Positions 1-8,338 of a stretch of 64,000 bases of DNA are shown in pieces. Numbering within the stretch: position 1 is the stretch's first letter; each line of letters opens with the position of its first letter. The notes under the pieces are model-generated. The model ran no database searches. It was given only the letters and a program-made list of their open reading frames with translations, and was not told the origin of the DNA. The position numbers and the translations under genes were made by a program. Origin of the DNA: Litoribacter ruber (GTDB lineage: Bacteria > Bacteroidota > Bacteroidia > Cytophagales > Cyclobacteriaceae); NCBI RefSeq assembly GCF_018500185.1, contig NZ_JAHBGI010000001.1, positions 248,001 through 312,000 on the forward strand. Reading direction: 5' to 3'.

Positions 1-268
1 AGCCCTGATCCAAGCATTCTTTTACTAGACTTTGAATCTGTTGGATGGCTTGGCTGAAAGCAGGTTCGTTTTGGGCATCAGGGGCCATGAAGCTGTAGGG
101 GTACCAAGTATTGTTTTGAGCATTGGGGGCGAGCAAAGCAAAGCCTTCAAGGTGCAAATAATCCTTGAGACTAAGAATGCTGTTTGCATTGGCGCCTCTG
201 CCGTGTATCAAGATGGCTACCTTATTGGCTTCCTGCAATGAAAGTCCTTCTCGGCTGATTTCAGTCAT
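1..268 (-). CDS. MhqD-like alpha/beta-hydrolase esterase (partial)
   Basis: This is the N-terminal 89 codons of a serine esterase of the phospholipase/carboxylesterase family; the rest lies beyond the window's left edge. The start ATG at 268-266 overlaps the stop of the dioxygenase gene upstream by 8 bases, which suggests translational coupling. The visible protein carries the family's early oxyanion-loop motif, HGRGANAN at about residues 23-30, followed by the beta-strand LLAPNAQNNTWYP. The catalytic GxSxG, Asp and His would lie in the missing part. In Bacillus the MhqD esterase is co-regulated with the MhqO dioxygenase by the MarR protein MhqR; the same trio is present here in one direction. 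The family call is firm. Its role in quinone or hydroquinone detoxification is inference from context. Confidence 0.8.
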   Translation of the reverse strand, partial: MTEISREGLSLQEANKVAILIHGRGANANSILSLKDYLHLEGFALLAPNAQNNTWYPYSFMAPDAQNEPAFSQAIQQIQSLVKECLDQG

Positions 269-1211
269 ATTGGTTTATATTTAATTTCACTTCTGGAAGT
301 TGGGATTCGATCTTTTGGCGCTGCGGCTCTACCCAAGATGGGAGTTTCAACGCTTCGCCCAAATGCTCGACTTCTTCATCCACGGCAAAGCCTGGCTCGT
401 CGGTGGCAATTTCAAACAACACCCCTCCTGGCTCTCTGTAGTAAATTGATTTGAAGTAATTTCTATCTTTGACCTCAGTCACCTGCACGCCATTTTCCAT
501 CAGCTTACGCTGAATTTTAAGCTGGGTGTCTTCATTGTCACTTCTAAAAGCAATGTGGTGCACTGTTCCGGCGCTTTGCATACCCGGTCTGCCGCTTTTG
601 TCCAATACAATGTCAATGATATCTCCCGGCTCGCCTTTAGTGCCATAGCGGTACCTTCCATTTTCCTCTCCTATAAAGCGGTAGTCCATCAGTTCGGTCA
701 AAAGCTTCTCTGTAAGGTCTTTTGCCCGCAGGTTAAGGGTTGCCCCATAAAAACCTAAGATGGCCTTGTCGGCAGGGATATGGCCATATGTCCAAGGTTT
801 TCTGCTGTCCTTGTCAGTGGCTATCAATTCTATTCCCAGACCATCATGATCTTCAAACCTGATCAAAGCCTCGCCAAAGCGGGTTTGCTCATCTGAATAG
901 GTCACCTGATATTTATCCAGCCTAGACTTCCAGTAATCCAGGGCATCTTTGGGAATAGAAAATGCCGTATAGGTCAGTTCTCCTGCACCCTTGGTGCCTT
1001 TTCGTGCTCCCTTGAATGGGAAGAAGGTCAAGATCGTGCTTGGGCTTCCAAGTTCATCGCCGTAGTACAAATGGTACACGTCCGGCGCGTCAAAGTTGAT
1101 GGTCTTTTTCACCATCCTCAAACCGAGGATCCCGGTGTAAAAATCAACGTTCTTCTGAGGATCTCCCGCGATGGCTGTGATATGGTGGATTCCGGTTACA
1201 AGTGGGGTCAT
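261..1211 (-). CDS. MhqO-like ring-cleaving dioxygenase (VOC family)
   Basis: Cytoplasmic glyoxalase/VOC-fold ring-cleaving dioxygenase of 316 residues, matching the roughly 310-residue MhqO family. Two tandem VOC modules are visible: the first begins GIHHITAIAGDPQKNVDFY, the second TVHHIAFRSDNEDTQ, each with a metal-ligand-type His, and the closing strand GGVLFEIATDEPGF supplies a probable metal-binding Glu. I chose the ATG at 1211 rather than a GTG at 1235, because the protein then begins just before the conserved GIHHIT segment and the upstream bases belong to an intergenic repeat. The family handles hydroquinone or catechol-type compounds. It sits between a YceI gene and an MhqD-like esterase, all downstream of a MarR gene, so quinone or electrophile stress is the likely theme. 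The actual substrate cannot be read from the sequence. Confidence 0.85.
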   Translation of the reverse strand: MTPLVTGIHHITAIAGDPQKNVDFYTGILGLRMVKKTINFDAPDVYHLYYGDELGSPSTILTFFPFKGARKGTKGAGELTYTAFSIPKDALDYWKSRLDKYQVTYSDEQTRFGEALIRFEDHDGLGIELIATDKDSRKPWTYGHIPADKAILGFYGATLNLRAKDLTEKLLTELMDYRFIGEENGRYRYGTKGEPGDIIDIVLDKSGRPGMQSAGTVHHIAFRSDNEDTQLKIQRKLMENGVQVTEVKDRNYFKSIYYREPGGVLFEIATDEPGFAVDEEVEHLGEALKLPSWVEPQRQKIESQLPEVKLNINQYD

Positions 1212-1229
1212 GGTAGGGGTAAATTTAAG

Positions 1230-1298
1230 AACCACAGAGGACCAGAGTCTTGGAGAAATTTTTGTTTATTTCTTTGTGTCCTCTGATTCTCTGCGGTT
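1230..1298. repeat. Dispersed intergenic repeat, copy A
   Basis: Between the YceI and dioxygenase genes lies a partly self-complementary segment with outer arms AACCACAGAG (1230-1239) and CTCTGCGGTT (1289-1298). It resembles the other CACAGAG/CACGAAG-type intergenic repeats in this window (2462, 19277, 35849, 42172). It lies inside a likely operon and could fold in the mRNA. Confidence 0.6.
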
Positions 1299-1315
1299 GA
1301 ATTTTATGATTTGAA

Positions 1316-1831
1316 TTAGTTCTTAAGCAACTGTACGCTGGCTAATAGCTTGATCTGGTCGCCTACGACTACGCTACCTGCTTCAGTGACAGGTGACCAG
1401 GTAAGGCCGAATTCTTTTCTGCTGATCTTACCTTCTAACTCAAAACCTGCCTTAGTGTTTCCGTATGCATCGTCGGCTACTCCACCGAAATCTACAGCCA
1501 ATTCTACCGGCTTGGTTACATCCTTAATAGTAAGGTCACCCTTCAATACATCACCTACCAATACTCCGTTGGTGAACTTCAAATCAGGGTATTTTTCTGC
1601 ATCGAAGAAATCTGCTGACTTCAAGTGGGCATCTCTGTCGTCCTGGTTGGTATTGATACTGTCGATTTTGGCAGTAAACTCAACTTTGGAATCCTTGAAA
1701 TCACCGTTAGGCGATTCTACCATTCCTTCGAATGATTTGAAGTATCCAGTTACAGTTGAGATTACCAGGTGTTTCACTTTGAAAGAAACTTCTGAATGTG
1801 TTGGGTCGATAGTCCATTTTGTAGTACTCAT
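1316..1831 (-). CDS. YceI family protein (polyisoprenoid-binding fold)
   Basis: YceI-family lipocalin-like beta-barrel protein of 171 residues, complete from MSTTKWTIDPTHSEVSFKVKH to the C-terminal LLASVQLLKN. Family hallmarks are the N-terminal WTIDPTHSEVSF strand, the DDRDAHLKSADFFDAEKYPD segment in the middle and the repeated beta-strands after it. There is no signal peptide, so this copy is probably cytoplasmic, unlike the periplasmic E. coli YceI. It lies between a MarR regulator and the MhqO-like dioxygenase on the same strand. YceI proteins bind isoprenoid-type lipids such as quinone side chains, which would suit a quinone-stress operon, but that link is inference. An imperfect operator-like sequence lies just upstream at 1864-1877. 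Confidence 0.92.
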   Translation of the reverse strand: MSTTKWTIDPTHSEVSFKVKHLVISTVTGYFKSFEGMVESPNGDFKDSKVEFTAKIDSINTNQDDRDAHLKSADFFDAEKYPDLKFTNGVLVGDVLKGDLTIKDVTKPVELAVDFGGVADDAYGNTKAGFELEGKISRKEFGLTWSPVTEAGSVVVGDQIKLLASVQLLKN

Positions 1832-1863
1832 CTTGTGCTGTTTGTTTTTAGGTGTTTACAATA

Positions 1864-1877
1864 ATTGTCTATACATA
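1864..1877. promoter_or_regulatory. Candidate MarR operator upstream of the YceI gene
   Basis: The sequence ATTGTCTATACATA matches the perfect palindrome found upstream of the marR gene (2362-2375) at 11 of 14 positions. It lies 33-46 bases before the YceI start codon. Binding by the adjacent MarR protein is inferred from this similarity alone. Confidence 0.4.
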
Positions 1878-1894
1878 TAATAGGTAAAATTTTT

Positions 1895-2344
1895 TTACCC
1901 TCTTAATTTGTCCAATAAGTCATTTAATCGGTCAAGCTCCTGTTCATCCAGTTGGAGGATCTGGCGGTTGAATTGGTTCACTTGCTCTTCAAGTTCAGCA
2001 AGCATTTTCAGGCCTTCTTCGGTGATGGTAATATCCACCTGACGGCGGTCAGTTGGGCATTCACTTCTCCTGACCAATTCTTTTTGCTTCAGCTTCTCCA
2101 CCAGCCGAGACGCATTCGACATTTTGTTCAGCATTCTGTCCTGAATGGTCGAAACGGTAACCGGCTCAGGGTGCATGCCTCTGAGGATTCTGAGCACGTT
2201 GTACTGCTCTGGTGACAATCCGTATGGCTTAAACAGTTTGCCTTGGTGCGACACGATATAGCTGTTGGTATAAAGCATGTTTACCAAGGCCTTATTGTAT
2301 GGGTCTTTAAATTTCTTCTGCTTTATAGCCTCTTCTATCTTCAT
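1895..2344 (-). CDS. MarR family transcriptional regulator
   Basis: MarR-type winged-helix repressor of 149 residues. The DNA-binding core is visible as LSPEQYNVLRILRG (helices before the wing), the recognition-helix region STIQDRMLNKMSNASRLVEKL and the wing residues with the MarR signature CPTDRRQVDITITEEG. N- and C-terminal helices form the usual dimerisation region. A single cysteine just before the TDRRQ wing could be a redox- or electrophile-sensing residue, as in other MarR proteins that respond to quinones; that is inference. The gene is first in a minus-strand series with YceI, MhqO-like and MhqD-like genes, so it probably controls them and itself. A perfect 14-base palindrome lies 18-31 bases upstream of its start. 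Confidence 0.93.
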   Translation of the reverse strand: MKIEEAIKQKKFKDPYNKALVNMLYTNSYIVSHQGKLFKPYGLSPEQYNVLRILRGMHPEPVTVSTIQDRMLNKMSNASRLVEKLKQKELVRRSECPTDRRQVDITITEEGLKMLAELEEQVNQFNRQILQLDEQELDRLNDLLDKLRG

Positions 2345-2361
2345 GTCTTTTTAGTGTATTT

Positions 2362-2375
2362 AATGTATATACATT
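2362..2375. promoter_or_regulatory. Candidate MarR autoregulatory operator
   Basis: AATGTATATACATT is a perfect palindrome placed 18-31 bases before the marR ATG, where it would overlap the core promoter. MarR proteins usually bind such short dyads and repress their own gene. A related sequence precedes the YceI gene. Confidence 0.55.
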
Positions 2376-2430
2376 TAATTCACCTGTAAAGTTTCAAAAT
2401 ATTAAGTTTTTTTCAAAATTTTTTGATGAC

Positions 2431-2575
2431 TGATGTCAGATGCCCGATGTCCGAAGAGGAAATGGGCCACAAAGAACACGAAGTTTCCACGAAGTTTCAC
2501 AAAGGCTACTTCGCGGAGAAAAATTTAATGTACTACATCTGACATCCGACATCCGACATCGGGCATCCGACATTT
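2431..2575. repeat. Dispersed intergenic repeat, copy B, with inverted outer arms
   Basis: The left arm 2431-2454 is the near reverse complement of the segment at about 2552-2575, roughly 20 of 24 positions, built on CATCGGGCATC. Between them, 2462-2526 holds the CCACAAAG..CACGAAG..TTCGCGGAGAAA core, which is also seen at 42172-42232. No coding potential was seen. It separates the marR gene from the amidohydrolase gene. Confidence 0.65.
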
Positions 2576-4159
2576 TCACCAATCGAGGCCGGGTTGCTTG
2601 ATGGTGGTGTTTTCTTCTTTTTTCTTTTGATCAACAATGATTTTCACATCTTCCAGTAGCTTTTTGGCGTCATAGACTATGCCGTCCTTGACGGTGTACT
2701 TCACTCCGCCTACACGGATGGGTTCGTTGTTTTCGGCTATCCGAATGGCTCCGGTGCCATAGAGGACTTTCAGGTTCTGTAAGGGATTTTCCTCCAGAAT
2801 CACGAAATCAGCCAGCTTGCCTACTTCAACAGTACCAATTTTATCCTCCCAGCCCAAAGCCTCCGCTCCATACATGGTGGCAGATCTGATGACCTCGAGT
2901 GGATGAAAACCGGCCTCTCTCAAAAGTTCAAGCTCGCGGATAAAAGCAAAACCGTACAGCTGATATATAAAACCTGAATCGGAGCCTGCAGTAACCCTGC
3001 CACCGCGGTTTTTGTAGTCGTTGACAAAATCCATCCAGATTCTGTAGTTTTCCTTCCACTGGATTTCCTCTTCGGTACCCCAGTCAAACCAGTAGCTTCC
3101 ATGTGATTCCCGGCTGGGCTGGTAGAATTTCCACAGTGAGGGTAGGGTGTAGGTATCGTGCCATTCGGCCCTTCTGGTACGCATCAGGTCCCGGTTTGCC
3201 TCATAGATATTGAATGTGGGGTCAATGGTGAAATCCAGTTCCAAAAGTTCCTTGATAACTTGCTCGTATTTCTCAGAACCCCGATTGGCAGCCTGCTTCC
3301 AAAGCTTTCCAGCATCAGCAAACCGGTGTTGCTCGTTTTGGTAGTTGAAGTCCAGTCGGTAATCCTGAATGGTGCGGTCACTAAAAAGTGCTTCTGGCAA
3401 TCCGTACCAATGCTCCATGGTAGTCAATCCGGCTCTGGCAGAGTGGAGGACATTCCAGCGTGCCACGTCCATCTGGGCATGGTGCATGGCTGACCGCAGA
3501 CCGATTTTCTTGTTCTCCTCCATAGCCGCCTGCATCACTTCGGGTTTTGCACCAAAGAATTTGATGCCATCCGCGCCTTTTTTGGCATTTTCATTTACCC
3601 AATCTCTTGCCTCCTGGGCATTGGATATGGTCTTGCCTGCTCCCTGGCCGAAGCTGGTGTAGGCAAATATCCTGGGGGCAGTGATGCTGTTGTTTGCTGA
3701 TTTGCTTTTGTGTTCAAGCACCCAATCCAAGCCGTTTCCAGCGGATGGGTCGCGGATGGTGGTGATGCCGTGAGCCATCCAGAGCTTGAAAACATACTCT
3801 GCCGGAGTGCCTTGGCCTCGTCCGCCAATATGCCCATGCATATCCACAAAGCCCGGAAGGAGATAATGCCCCTCTAAATCTAATACCTCATCATTCTCTC
3901 CAGCTTGTGGTCTTCTTTCATCCTTTATTTCCAATCCCGGATAGCCGACAGTTCTGATTTCTTTGATGATGTTTTGCTCAACCACTATATCTACTGGTCC
4001 CATCGGGGGAGCGCCAGTGCCATCCACGAGGGTGACTCCGCGGATAATGAGCCTGTCATAGGGTCCCTCGCCTTCGGCACGGTCAGGAGAAGGTGTTACC
4101 TGGGCTTGCAGGGCTGCGCTAATTATAAATAGAAAAGCTGATAGTAAGTGTTTTCTCAT
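2576..4159 (-). CDS. Secreted amidohydrolase (imidazolonepropionase-like)
   Basis: Amidohydrolase-superfamily enzyme of 527 residues with an N-terminal Sec signal peptide (MRKHLLSAFLFIISAALQAQ), so periplasmic. The metal-site pattern is intact: HGH at 108-110 in PGFVDMHGHIGG, a Lys in DGIKFFGAKPE as the possible carboxylated bridging residue, His in SAMHHAQMD and TMEHWYG, and Asp in TAGSDSGF. The C-terminal KLADFVILEENPL strand closes the composite beta-sandwich. This branch includes prolidase-like and imidazolonepropionase-like hydrolases acting on C-N bonds, often of peptides or N-acyl amino acids. The substrate is unknown. It appears to be a stand-alone gene: neighbours are a repeat on one side and a divergent toxin-antitoxin pair on the other. 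Confidence 0.88.
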   Translation of the reverse strand: MRKHLLSAFLFIISAALQAQVTPSPDRAEGEGPYDRLIIRGVTLVDGTGAPPMGPVDIVVEQNIIKEIRTVGYPGLEIKDERRPQAGENDEVLDLEGHYLLPGFVDMHGHIGGRGQGTPAEYVFKLWMAHGITTIRDPSAGNGLDWVLEHKSKSANNSITAPRIFAYTSFGQGAGKTISNAQEARDWVNENAKKGADGIKFFGAKPEVMQAAMEENKKIGLRSAMHHAQMDVARWNVLHSARAGLTTMEHWYGLPEALFSDRTIQDYRLDFNYQNEQHRFADAGKLWKQAANRGSEKYEQVIKELLELDFTIDPTFNIYEANRDLMRTRRAEWHDTYTLPSLWKFYQPSRESHGSYWFDWGTEEEIQWKENYRIWMDFVNDYKNRGGRVTAGSDSGFIYQLYGFAFIRELELLREAGFHPLEVIRSATMYGAEALGWEDKIGTVEVGKLADFVILEENPLQNLKVLYGTGAIRIAENNEPIRVGGVKYTVKDGIVYDAKKLLEDVKIIVDQKKKEENTTIKQPGLDW

Positions 4160-4271
4160 AGGATCTTGATTGAAGGGCTTAATTTAAGGTTTCTTGTTGC
4201 AGAATGAAAACCGGTTGTAAAACAATTAAAATGTTTGAATTTACTATCTTTATCAAAAAGACTTGTATTCA

Positions 4272-4706
4272 ATGGATAACTTACCTAGATGGGAACAAAG
4301 ATTTGAGAACTTTCAAAAAGCTTTAAACAAACTTGATGAGGCCGTTTCGCTTTCTGAAAGCAACCAATTAAGTGAATTGGAGGTTGAAGGTTTGATTCAA
4401 AGGTTTGAGTATACCTATGAATTAGCTTGGAAAACTTTGCAGGACTTTATAAAGCATCAAGGGTACAATGATATTAAAGGCCCTGGACCTGTACTAGGGC
4501 AGGCTTTTGAAATGGGCCTAATTCAAAATGCTGAAGGTTGGAAAAGGTTAAATAGAAGTAGGGAATTAAGCTCCCACACCTACGATAATGAAACTGCAGA
4601 AATTATAGCGAGATCCATTTGCAATGAATACTTAGACTTGTTTTTATTTTTGAGAAAGAGATTGATAAGTTATAAAAATGGTGGTGGAAAAAGTATTTTT
4701 AATTAA
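4272..4706 (+). CDS. hepT: HepT-like HEPN toxin (HI0074 family)
   Basis: Small all-helical HEPN protein of 144 residues from the family annotated as nucleotidyltransferase substrate-binding protein, HI0074 type. The HEPN RNase-type motif is present: R97-x4-H102 within RSRELSSHTYD, with the adjacent Tyr104 typical of type VII HepT toxins. I start it at the ATG at 4272 (MDNLPRWEQRF) rather than the TTG at 4263. The stop overlaps the start of the next gene by one base (TAATG), so the two are co-translated. In characterised pairs MntA adds AMP to the HepT tyrosine and so silences its RNase activity. The motifs suggest this pair is active, though no activity can be shown from sequence. Confidence 0.88.
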   Translation: MDNLPRWEQRFENFQKALNKLDEAVSLSESNQLSELEVEGLIQRFEYTYELAWKTLQDFIKHQGYNDIKGPGPVLGQAFEMGLIQNAEGWKRLNRSRELSSHTYDNETAEIIARSICNEYLDLFLFLRKRLISYKNGGGKSIFN

Positions 4707-5017
4707 TGGATACTGGGTTGTCAAATATCGTCTGGGATGAAATTCTAAAAGCTTTGGAGTCGGTGAAAACCATTGAAGGTTGTAAGCTGTATGGATCCAG
4801 AGCTTTGGGGACTTATCATGAAGGCTCCGATATAGATTTAGCCCTCTATGGGGAAGACATGGATTTGAATGATATATTGGATTTATATGAGCGTTTAGAA
4901 GAACTTGATTATCCTTTTAAATTTGATTTGACTAATTATAAAACAATAAAAAATCCCAACCTGAAAAAGCATATTGATCAGGTTGGGATAGATGTTTTTA
5001 GCCTTCGCGTAAAATGA
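4706..5017 (+). CDS. mntA: MntA-like minimal nucleotidyltransferase antitoxin
   Basis: Minimal nucleotidyltransferase of 103 residues. The catalytic signature GS-x10-DxD is complete: Gly30-Ser31, Asp42 and Asp44 in SDIDLALYG, with a probable third carboxylate Asp74 in FKFDLTNY. Such proteins AMPylate the partner HEPN toxin. The start ATG overlaps the HepT stop codon. The last 20 bases overlap the 3' end of the convergent ABC permease gene, and a perfect 12-base-pair terminator hairpin is embedded in codons near the end (4953-4989), so part of the C-terminus is constrained by RNA structure. Together with HepT it forms an intact type VII-like toxin-antitoxin module. Confidence 0.9.
   Translation: MDTGLSNIVWDEILKALESVKTIEGCKLYGSRALGTYHEGSDIDLALYGEDMDLNDILDLYERLEELDYPFKFDLTNYKTIKNPNLKKHIDQVGIDVFSLRVK
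4953..4989. terminator. Bidirectional terminator inside the mntA coding region
   Basis: Arms ATCCCAACCTGA (4953-4964) and TCAGGTTGGGAT (4978-4989) form a perfect 12-bp stem with a 13-nt loop. A-rich bases precede it and a T-rich run (ATGTTTTTA) follows, so it could stop transcription in both directions. It lies within mntA codons and just beyond the end of the convergent permease gene. Confidence 0.75.
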
Positions 5018-7520
5018 CCATGGGGGGCTGGTTGTTGATTTTTCTGCCGTTTAGCCAGCCCAAAACAATTGTCAGCAGCGTGATCCCAATATAGACTAGG
5101 ACTGCCTCCTCATAGGCCCCTCTAAATGGGAGTTCGAAGACAAACCTGCTCAATAGCCAAGTGGCCAGGAAGGACAGCAGTATGCCGCTCAGAGATGCCA
5201 AGGTGCCCAGGAAGAAGTACTCCATCGTGTTTATCTTTCCTACCGTTTTGCTGCTGGCTCCGATGGTCCTGAGCAACACGCTTTCTTTCATTCGCTGGTA
5301 TTTGCTTAGGATAAGTGAGCTTATCAAGACTAGAAACCCTGTGGCAATGCTGAATAAGGCCATAAACTGGATGACAAAGCTGATTTTGCCGAGGATGTTC
5401 TCAAGCGTCTCAGTGATGGTGCCCAGGTTGATTACGGAAATGTTGGGAAAAGCCCTTACGACTTCTGCCTGTAGATTTGCCGACTCCCTGTCCGATCCTG
5501 TTTTGGTGATGATGACATGGAATTTTGGGGCGTTGTCCAAAACATTTTCGGGAAAGAGAACCAGAAAATTGGTGGAAACCTGGTTGAATTTCACGTTTCT
5601 AAAGCTTCCTACATAGGTTTTGATAGGGCGACCCTGAACGTTAAATACGATCTCGTCACCTAGATTAATTCCTGTACGACCTGCATAGCCCGCATCAAAA
5701 CTCACAAAAATGCTGTCTTGAGGAGAATTGTAGGTACGTAATTTCCCCTCTACAAGCCTCTCTGAATCAATCAGCGTATCTCTATAAGTAACTCTAAACT
5801 CCCGATTGTATAAAGATCTGGACAGCCTGTCATCCTCTACCAAGTTTTCGTTGTCCTTTTTTGTCTTGCCGTTGATCTCTGATAGGCGCATGGTGACAAT
5901 CGGCACCTGTTGCATGATCGGATATCCCTTGTCGGTTACTTTTTGGCTGACTGCCTCCAGTTGCTGGGTCTGGATGTCAAACATCAGCATGTTGGGTTGG
6001 TCCTCTTTATCGGCAAACTTGGCCTCTTCCAAGAGTTGGTTTTGGACAAAAAACAGGGTGCTAATCATTGCAGTGCCCAATCCCACCGTGGCAATCAGGG
6101 AAATGGTTTGGTTGTTTGGGCGGTAAAGGTTTGCCAATGACTGACGGATGGGATAGCTCAAACTCAATGGCAGGAATCTCCGGATCAGCCACATAATCCC
6201 CGTGCCAACACCCCAAAGCGCTGCAAATGCAAACAAAACAAAACCGGTGAATCCCAATGCCTCTTTCCAGCCACTCAAAAGGTAGAAGCTAAACGAGAAA
6301 ATGAATAGCACAATGCCAAACATCACCAGCCAGCGGAATGGATCGGCGGAAAATTTATTGCTCTCCCCATCATCAGGTCTTAAAGTCATCATGGGGGATA
6401 CCTTCCGGATTTTCAGCAAGGGAAGCAAGGCAAACAGCAAGGCTATCAACAAGCCCGTGCCTAAGCCAAAACCCACGGCTTTCCAAGATACGTCAGTGGA
6501 AACCTCCACCGGCAGGAAGTCGCTGAAAACATTCGGCAGCGCTATTTGTAAAAATGAGCCCAAAACAGCTCCCAAAATGGACCCAACAAGACCCATTAGC
6601 ATGATCTGGGTAAGGTAAATAACAAAAGCCTGGCGGGAAGAAACTCCCAAACATCTCAATACAGCCACAGAGGCCAGCTTTTCCTTTACAAAAACATTGA
6701 CCGCACTTGCCACTCCTACCGAGCCCAATAGCAAGGCAATGAAAGCCACTAGGCTAAGAAAGCTGGAAAGGTTTGCAAATGCCCTGCCCGTGCTGGCCTT
6801 GCGTGACTCTACAGTCTCCAGTCTGACATTGTCTATTTCCCATTCCTCTTCATAGGGCTTTAAAACCTCATCCAGATTTTCGGCTTCCAGCTGATAATAA
6901 TTGACATAATTTAGTCTAGACCCTACCTGAATCAATCCCGTTTCCTCTGCAAAACCCATGGGGATATATACAGCAGGGGCCACGGTGGCGGTGATCCCCG
7001 TTTGCCCGGGTACTCCCTCCAGCTCACCAGCTATGCGGAAAGTGACCTCGCCGACTTGGATGCTGTCCCCGACTTCTGCGTTGAATTGGGCCAAAAGTAT
7101 TTTTTCAACCAATGCCTCTCTGCCGCCGGAGCGAAAAACTGAATCCGCTTCAATAGGAGTGGTTTCAAATTTTCCATAATAGGGGTATTGGCCGTCCAAA
7201 GCTCGGATCTGTGTCAGTCTGCTTTCCCCTGTCTCGGGGAAAATAACCATGGAGGCAAAATTTATTTCGGTACTTTTTTGGGTGGCGATTGTGTCCAGGG
7301 GCTGGTCGCCCAGAGGTTGGTTGGTGCTCAATACAGCGTCGGCTCCCAGTAGCTCTTTGGCCTGCCCATCGATGTCTTTGCTGAGGTTGTCCCCAAAAGT
7401 ACTGATGCCCACCAAGGCTGCAATGCCGATGACGATGGAGGAAATGAAAAGGGCCAACTTGGATTTGTTTTGACGAAAATCCCTGTAGGCCATCAATAAG
7501 GTCCACTTGAAATTATACAT
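4998..7520 (-). CDS. FtsX-type ABC transporter permease (YbbP-like)
   Basis: Inner-membrane permease of 840 residues with the FtsX/MacB_PCD architecture. It has an N-terminal TM helix (LALFISSIVIGIAALVGIST), a large periplasmic domain, then clusters of TM helices around residues 255-450 with two FtsX modules, a second periplasmic domain, and a final TM group near 700-830. Length and topology match E. coli YbbP. The start overlaps the stop of the ATPase gene by 8 bases, so ATPase and permease are one translational unit. The divergent neighbour is a TesA-like esterase, the same gene order as tesA-ybbA-ybbP. The family is thought to move lipids or lipoproteins or to act mechanically at the envelope; the cargo here is unknown. 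Its 3' end overlaps mntA by 20 bases. Confidence 0.9.
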   Translation of the reverse strand: MYNFKWTLLMAYRDFRQNKSKLALFISSIVIGIAALVGISTFGDNLSKDIDGQAKELLGADAVLSTNQPLGDQPLDTIATQKSTEINFASMVIFPETGESRLTQIRALDGQYPYYGKFETTPIEADSVFRSGGREALVEKILLAQFNAEVGDSIQVGEVTFRIAGELEGVPGQTGITATVAPAVYIPMGFAEETGLIQVGSRLNYVNYYQLEAENLDEVLKPYEEEWEIDNVRLETVESRKASTGRAFANLSSFLSLVAFIALLLGSVGVASAVNVFVKEKLASVAVLRCLGVSSRQAFVIYLTQIMLMGLVGSILGAVLGSFLQIALPNVFSDFLPVEVSTDVSWKAVGFGLGTGLLIALLFALLPLLKIRKVSPMMTLRPDDGESNKFSADPFRWLVMFGIVLFIFSFSFYLLSGWKEALGFTGFVLFAFAALWGVGTGIMWLIRRFLPLSLSYPIRQSLANLYRPNNQTISLIATVGLGTAMISTLFFVQNQLLEEAKFADKEDQPNMLMFDIQTQQLEAVSQKVTDKGYPIMQQVPIVTMRLSEINGKTKKDNENLVEDDRLSRSLYNREFRVTYRDTLIDSERLVEGKLRTYNSPQDSIFVSFDAGYAGRTGINLGDEIVFNVQGRPIKTYVGSFRNVKFNQVSTNFLVLFPENVLDNAPKFHVIITKTGSDRESANLQAEVVRAFPNISVINLGTITETLENILGKISFVIQFMALFSIATGFLVLISSLILSKYQRMKESVLLRTIGASSKTVGKINTMEYFFLGTLASLSGILLSFLATWLLSRFVFELPFRGAYEEAVLVYIGITLLTIVLGWLNGRKINNQPPMVILREG

Positions 7521-8190
7521 ATTGCTCCTCCTGGATTTTGCCGCCCTTGATTCTGATGATTCTATTGGTTTTTTTGGCCAATTCAGGATCGTGTGTGACC
7601 AGGATCAGGGTGGTCCCAAGTTGTTTGTTGAGGTCAAAAATGAGATTTTCGATCATATCCCCTGTTTCAGTATCCAGATTACCGGTAGGTTCATCGGCAA
7701 ATAGGATTTTGGGTTCATTGGCAAAAGCCCTGGCTATGGATACCCGCTGCTGTTCCCCGCCCGAGAGCTGGGTGGGGTAGTGGGTCGCTCTATCGGCCAG
7801 CCCCACTTTTTCCAAAAGCTCCAACGCTTTCTTCTTGGCGTCTTTTCTTTTTTTGAGCTCCAAAGGCACCATTACATTTTCCAATGCGGTAAGTGTGGGT
7901 AGCAGCTGGAAGTTTTGAAAAATGAATCCCACGTGTTGGTTTCTGATTTCAGCCCTCTGGTCCTCGGAAAGGTTTTCTAAGGCATGGCCATTGAGCACCA
8001 CACTGCCCGAAGTGGCATAATCCAGCCCGGCACAAAGGCCCAGCAGCGTGGTTTTTCCGCTTCCGGAGGGGCCTACAATGGCAGCAGTTTGGCCTGCTTC
8101 AATGGAAAAATTGACATTGTCTAAGACGGTAAGTTTACGGCTGCCGCTTTGGTAGATTTTGCTGACCTGCTGGACGGAAAGTATGCTCAT
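7513..8190 (-). CDS. ABC transporter ATP-binding protein (YbbA/LolD-like)
   Basis: ABC ATPase of 225 residues in the MacB/LolD/YbbA class. All nucleotide-binding motifs are present: Walker A GPSGSGKTT, Q-loop in FIFQNFQLL, signature LSGGEQQRVSIARAF, Walker B ILFADEPTGNLD and the switch His in LILVTHDPEL. I use the ATG at 8190 (MSILSVQQVSKIY) instead of a TTG at 8217. It is co-transcribed with the following FtsX-type permease (8-base overlap) and faces away from the TesA-like esterase gene. The partner set points to a periplasm-facing lipid or envelope function. Confidence 0.94.
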   Translation of the reverse strand: MSILSVQQVSKIYQSGSRKLTVLDNVNFSIEAGQTAAIVGPSGSGKTTLLGLCAGLDYATSGSVVLNGHALENLSEDQRAEIRNQHVGFIFQNFQLLPTLTALENVMVPLELKKRKDAKKKALELLEKVGLADRATHYPTQLSGGEQQRVSIARAFANEPKILFADEPTGNLDTETGDMIENLIFDLNKQLGTTLILVTHDPELAKKTNRIIRIKGGKIQEEQYV

Positions 8191-8338
8191 GGAAAAGGGT
8201 CTGTTATGGGATTTCAAGTGCTAAACGCAAATATGAATATAATCGTTTGGTTTAAAATTAATGGCTTAATTTTTATGGGGAAACAATTTACCCTTATAAT
8301 TGTATTGCAAGCACACTCACCCTAGATTAAGCATTTTT

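Noticed and set aside
1350-1880. Long open frame antisense to the YceI gene
   Set aside because: It mirrors a well-supported YceI gene, has no recognisable domain and its codon pattern follows the opposite strand.
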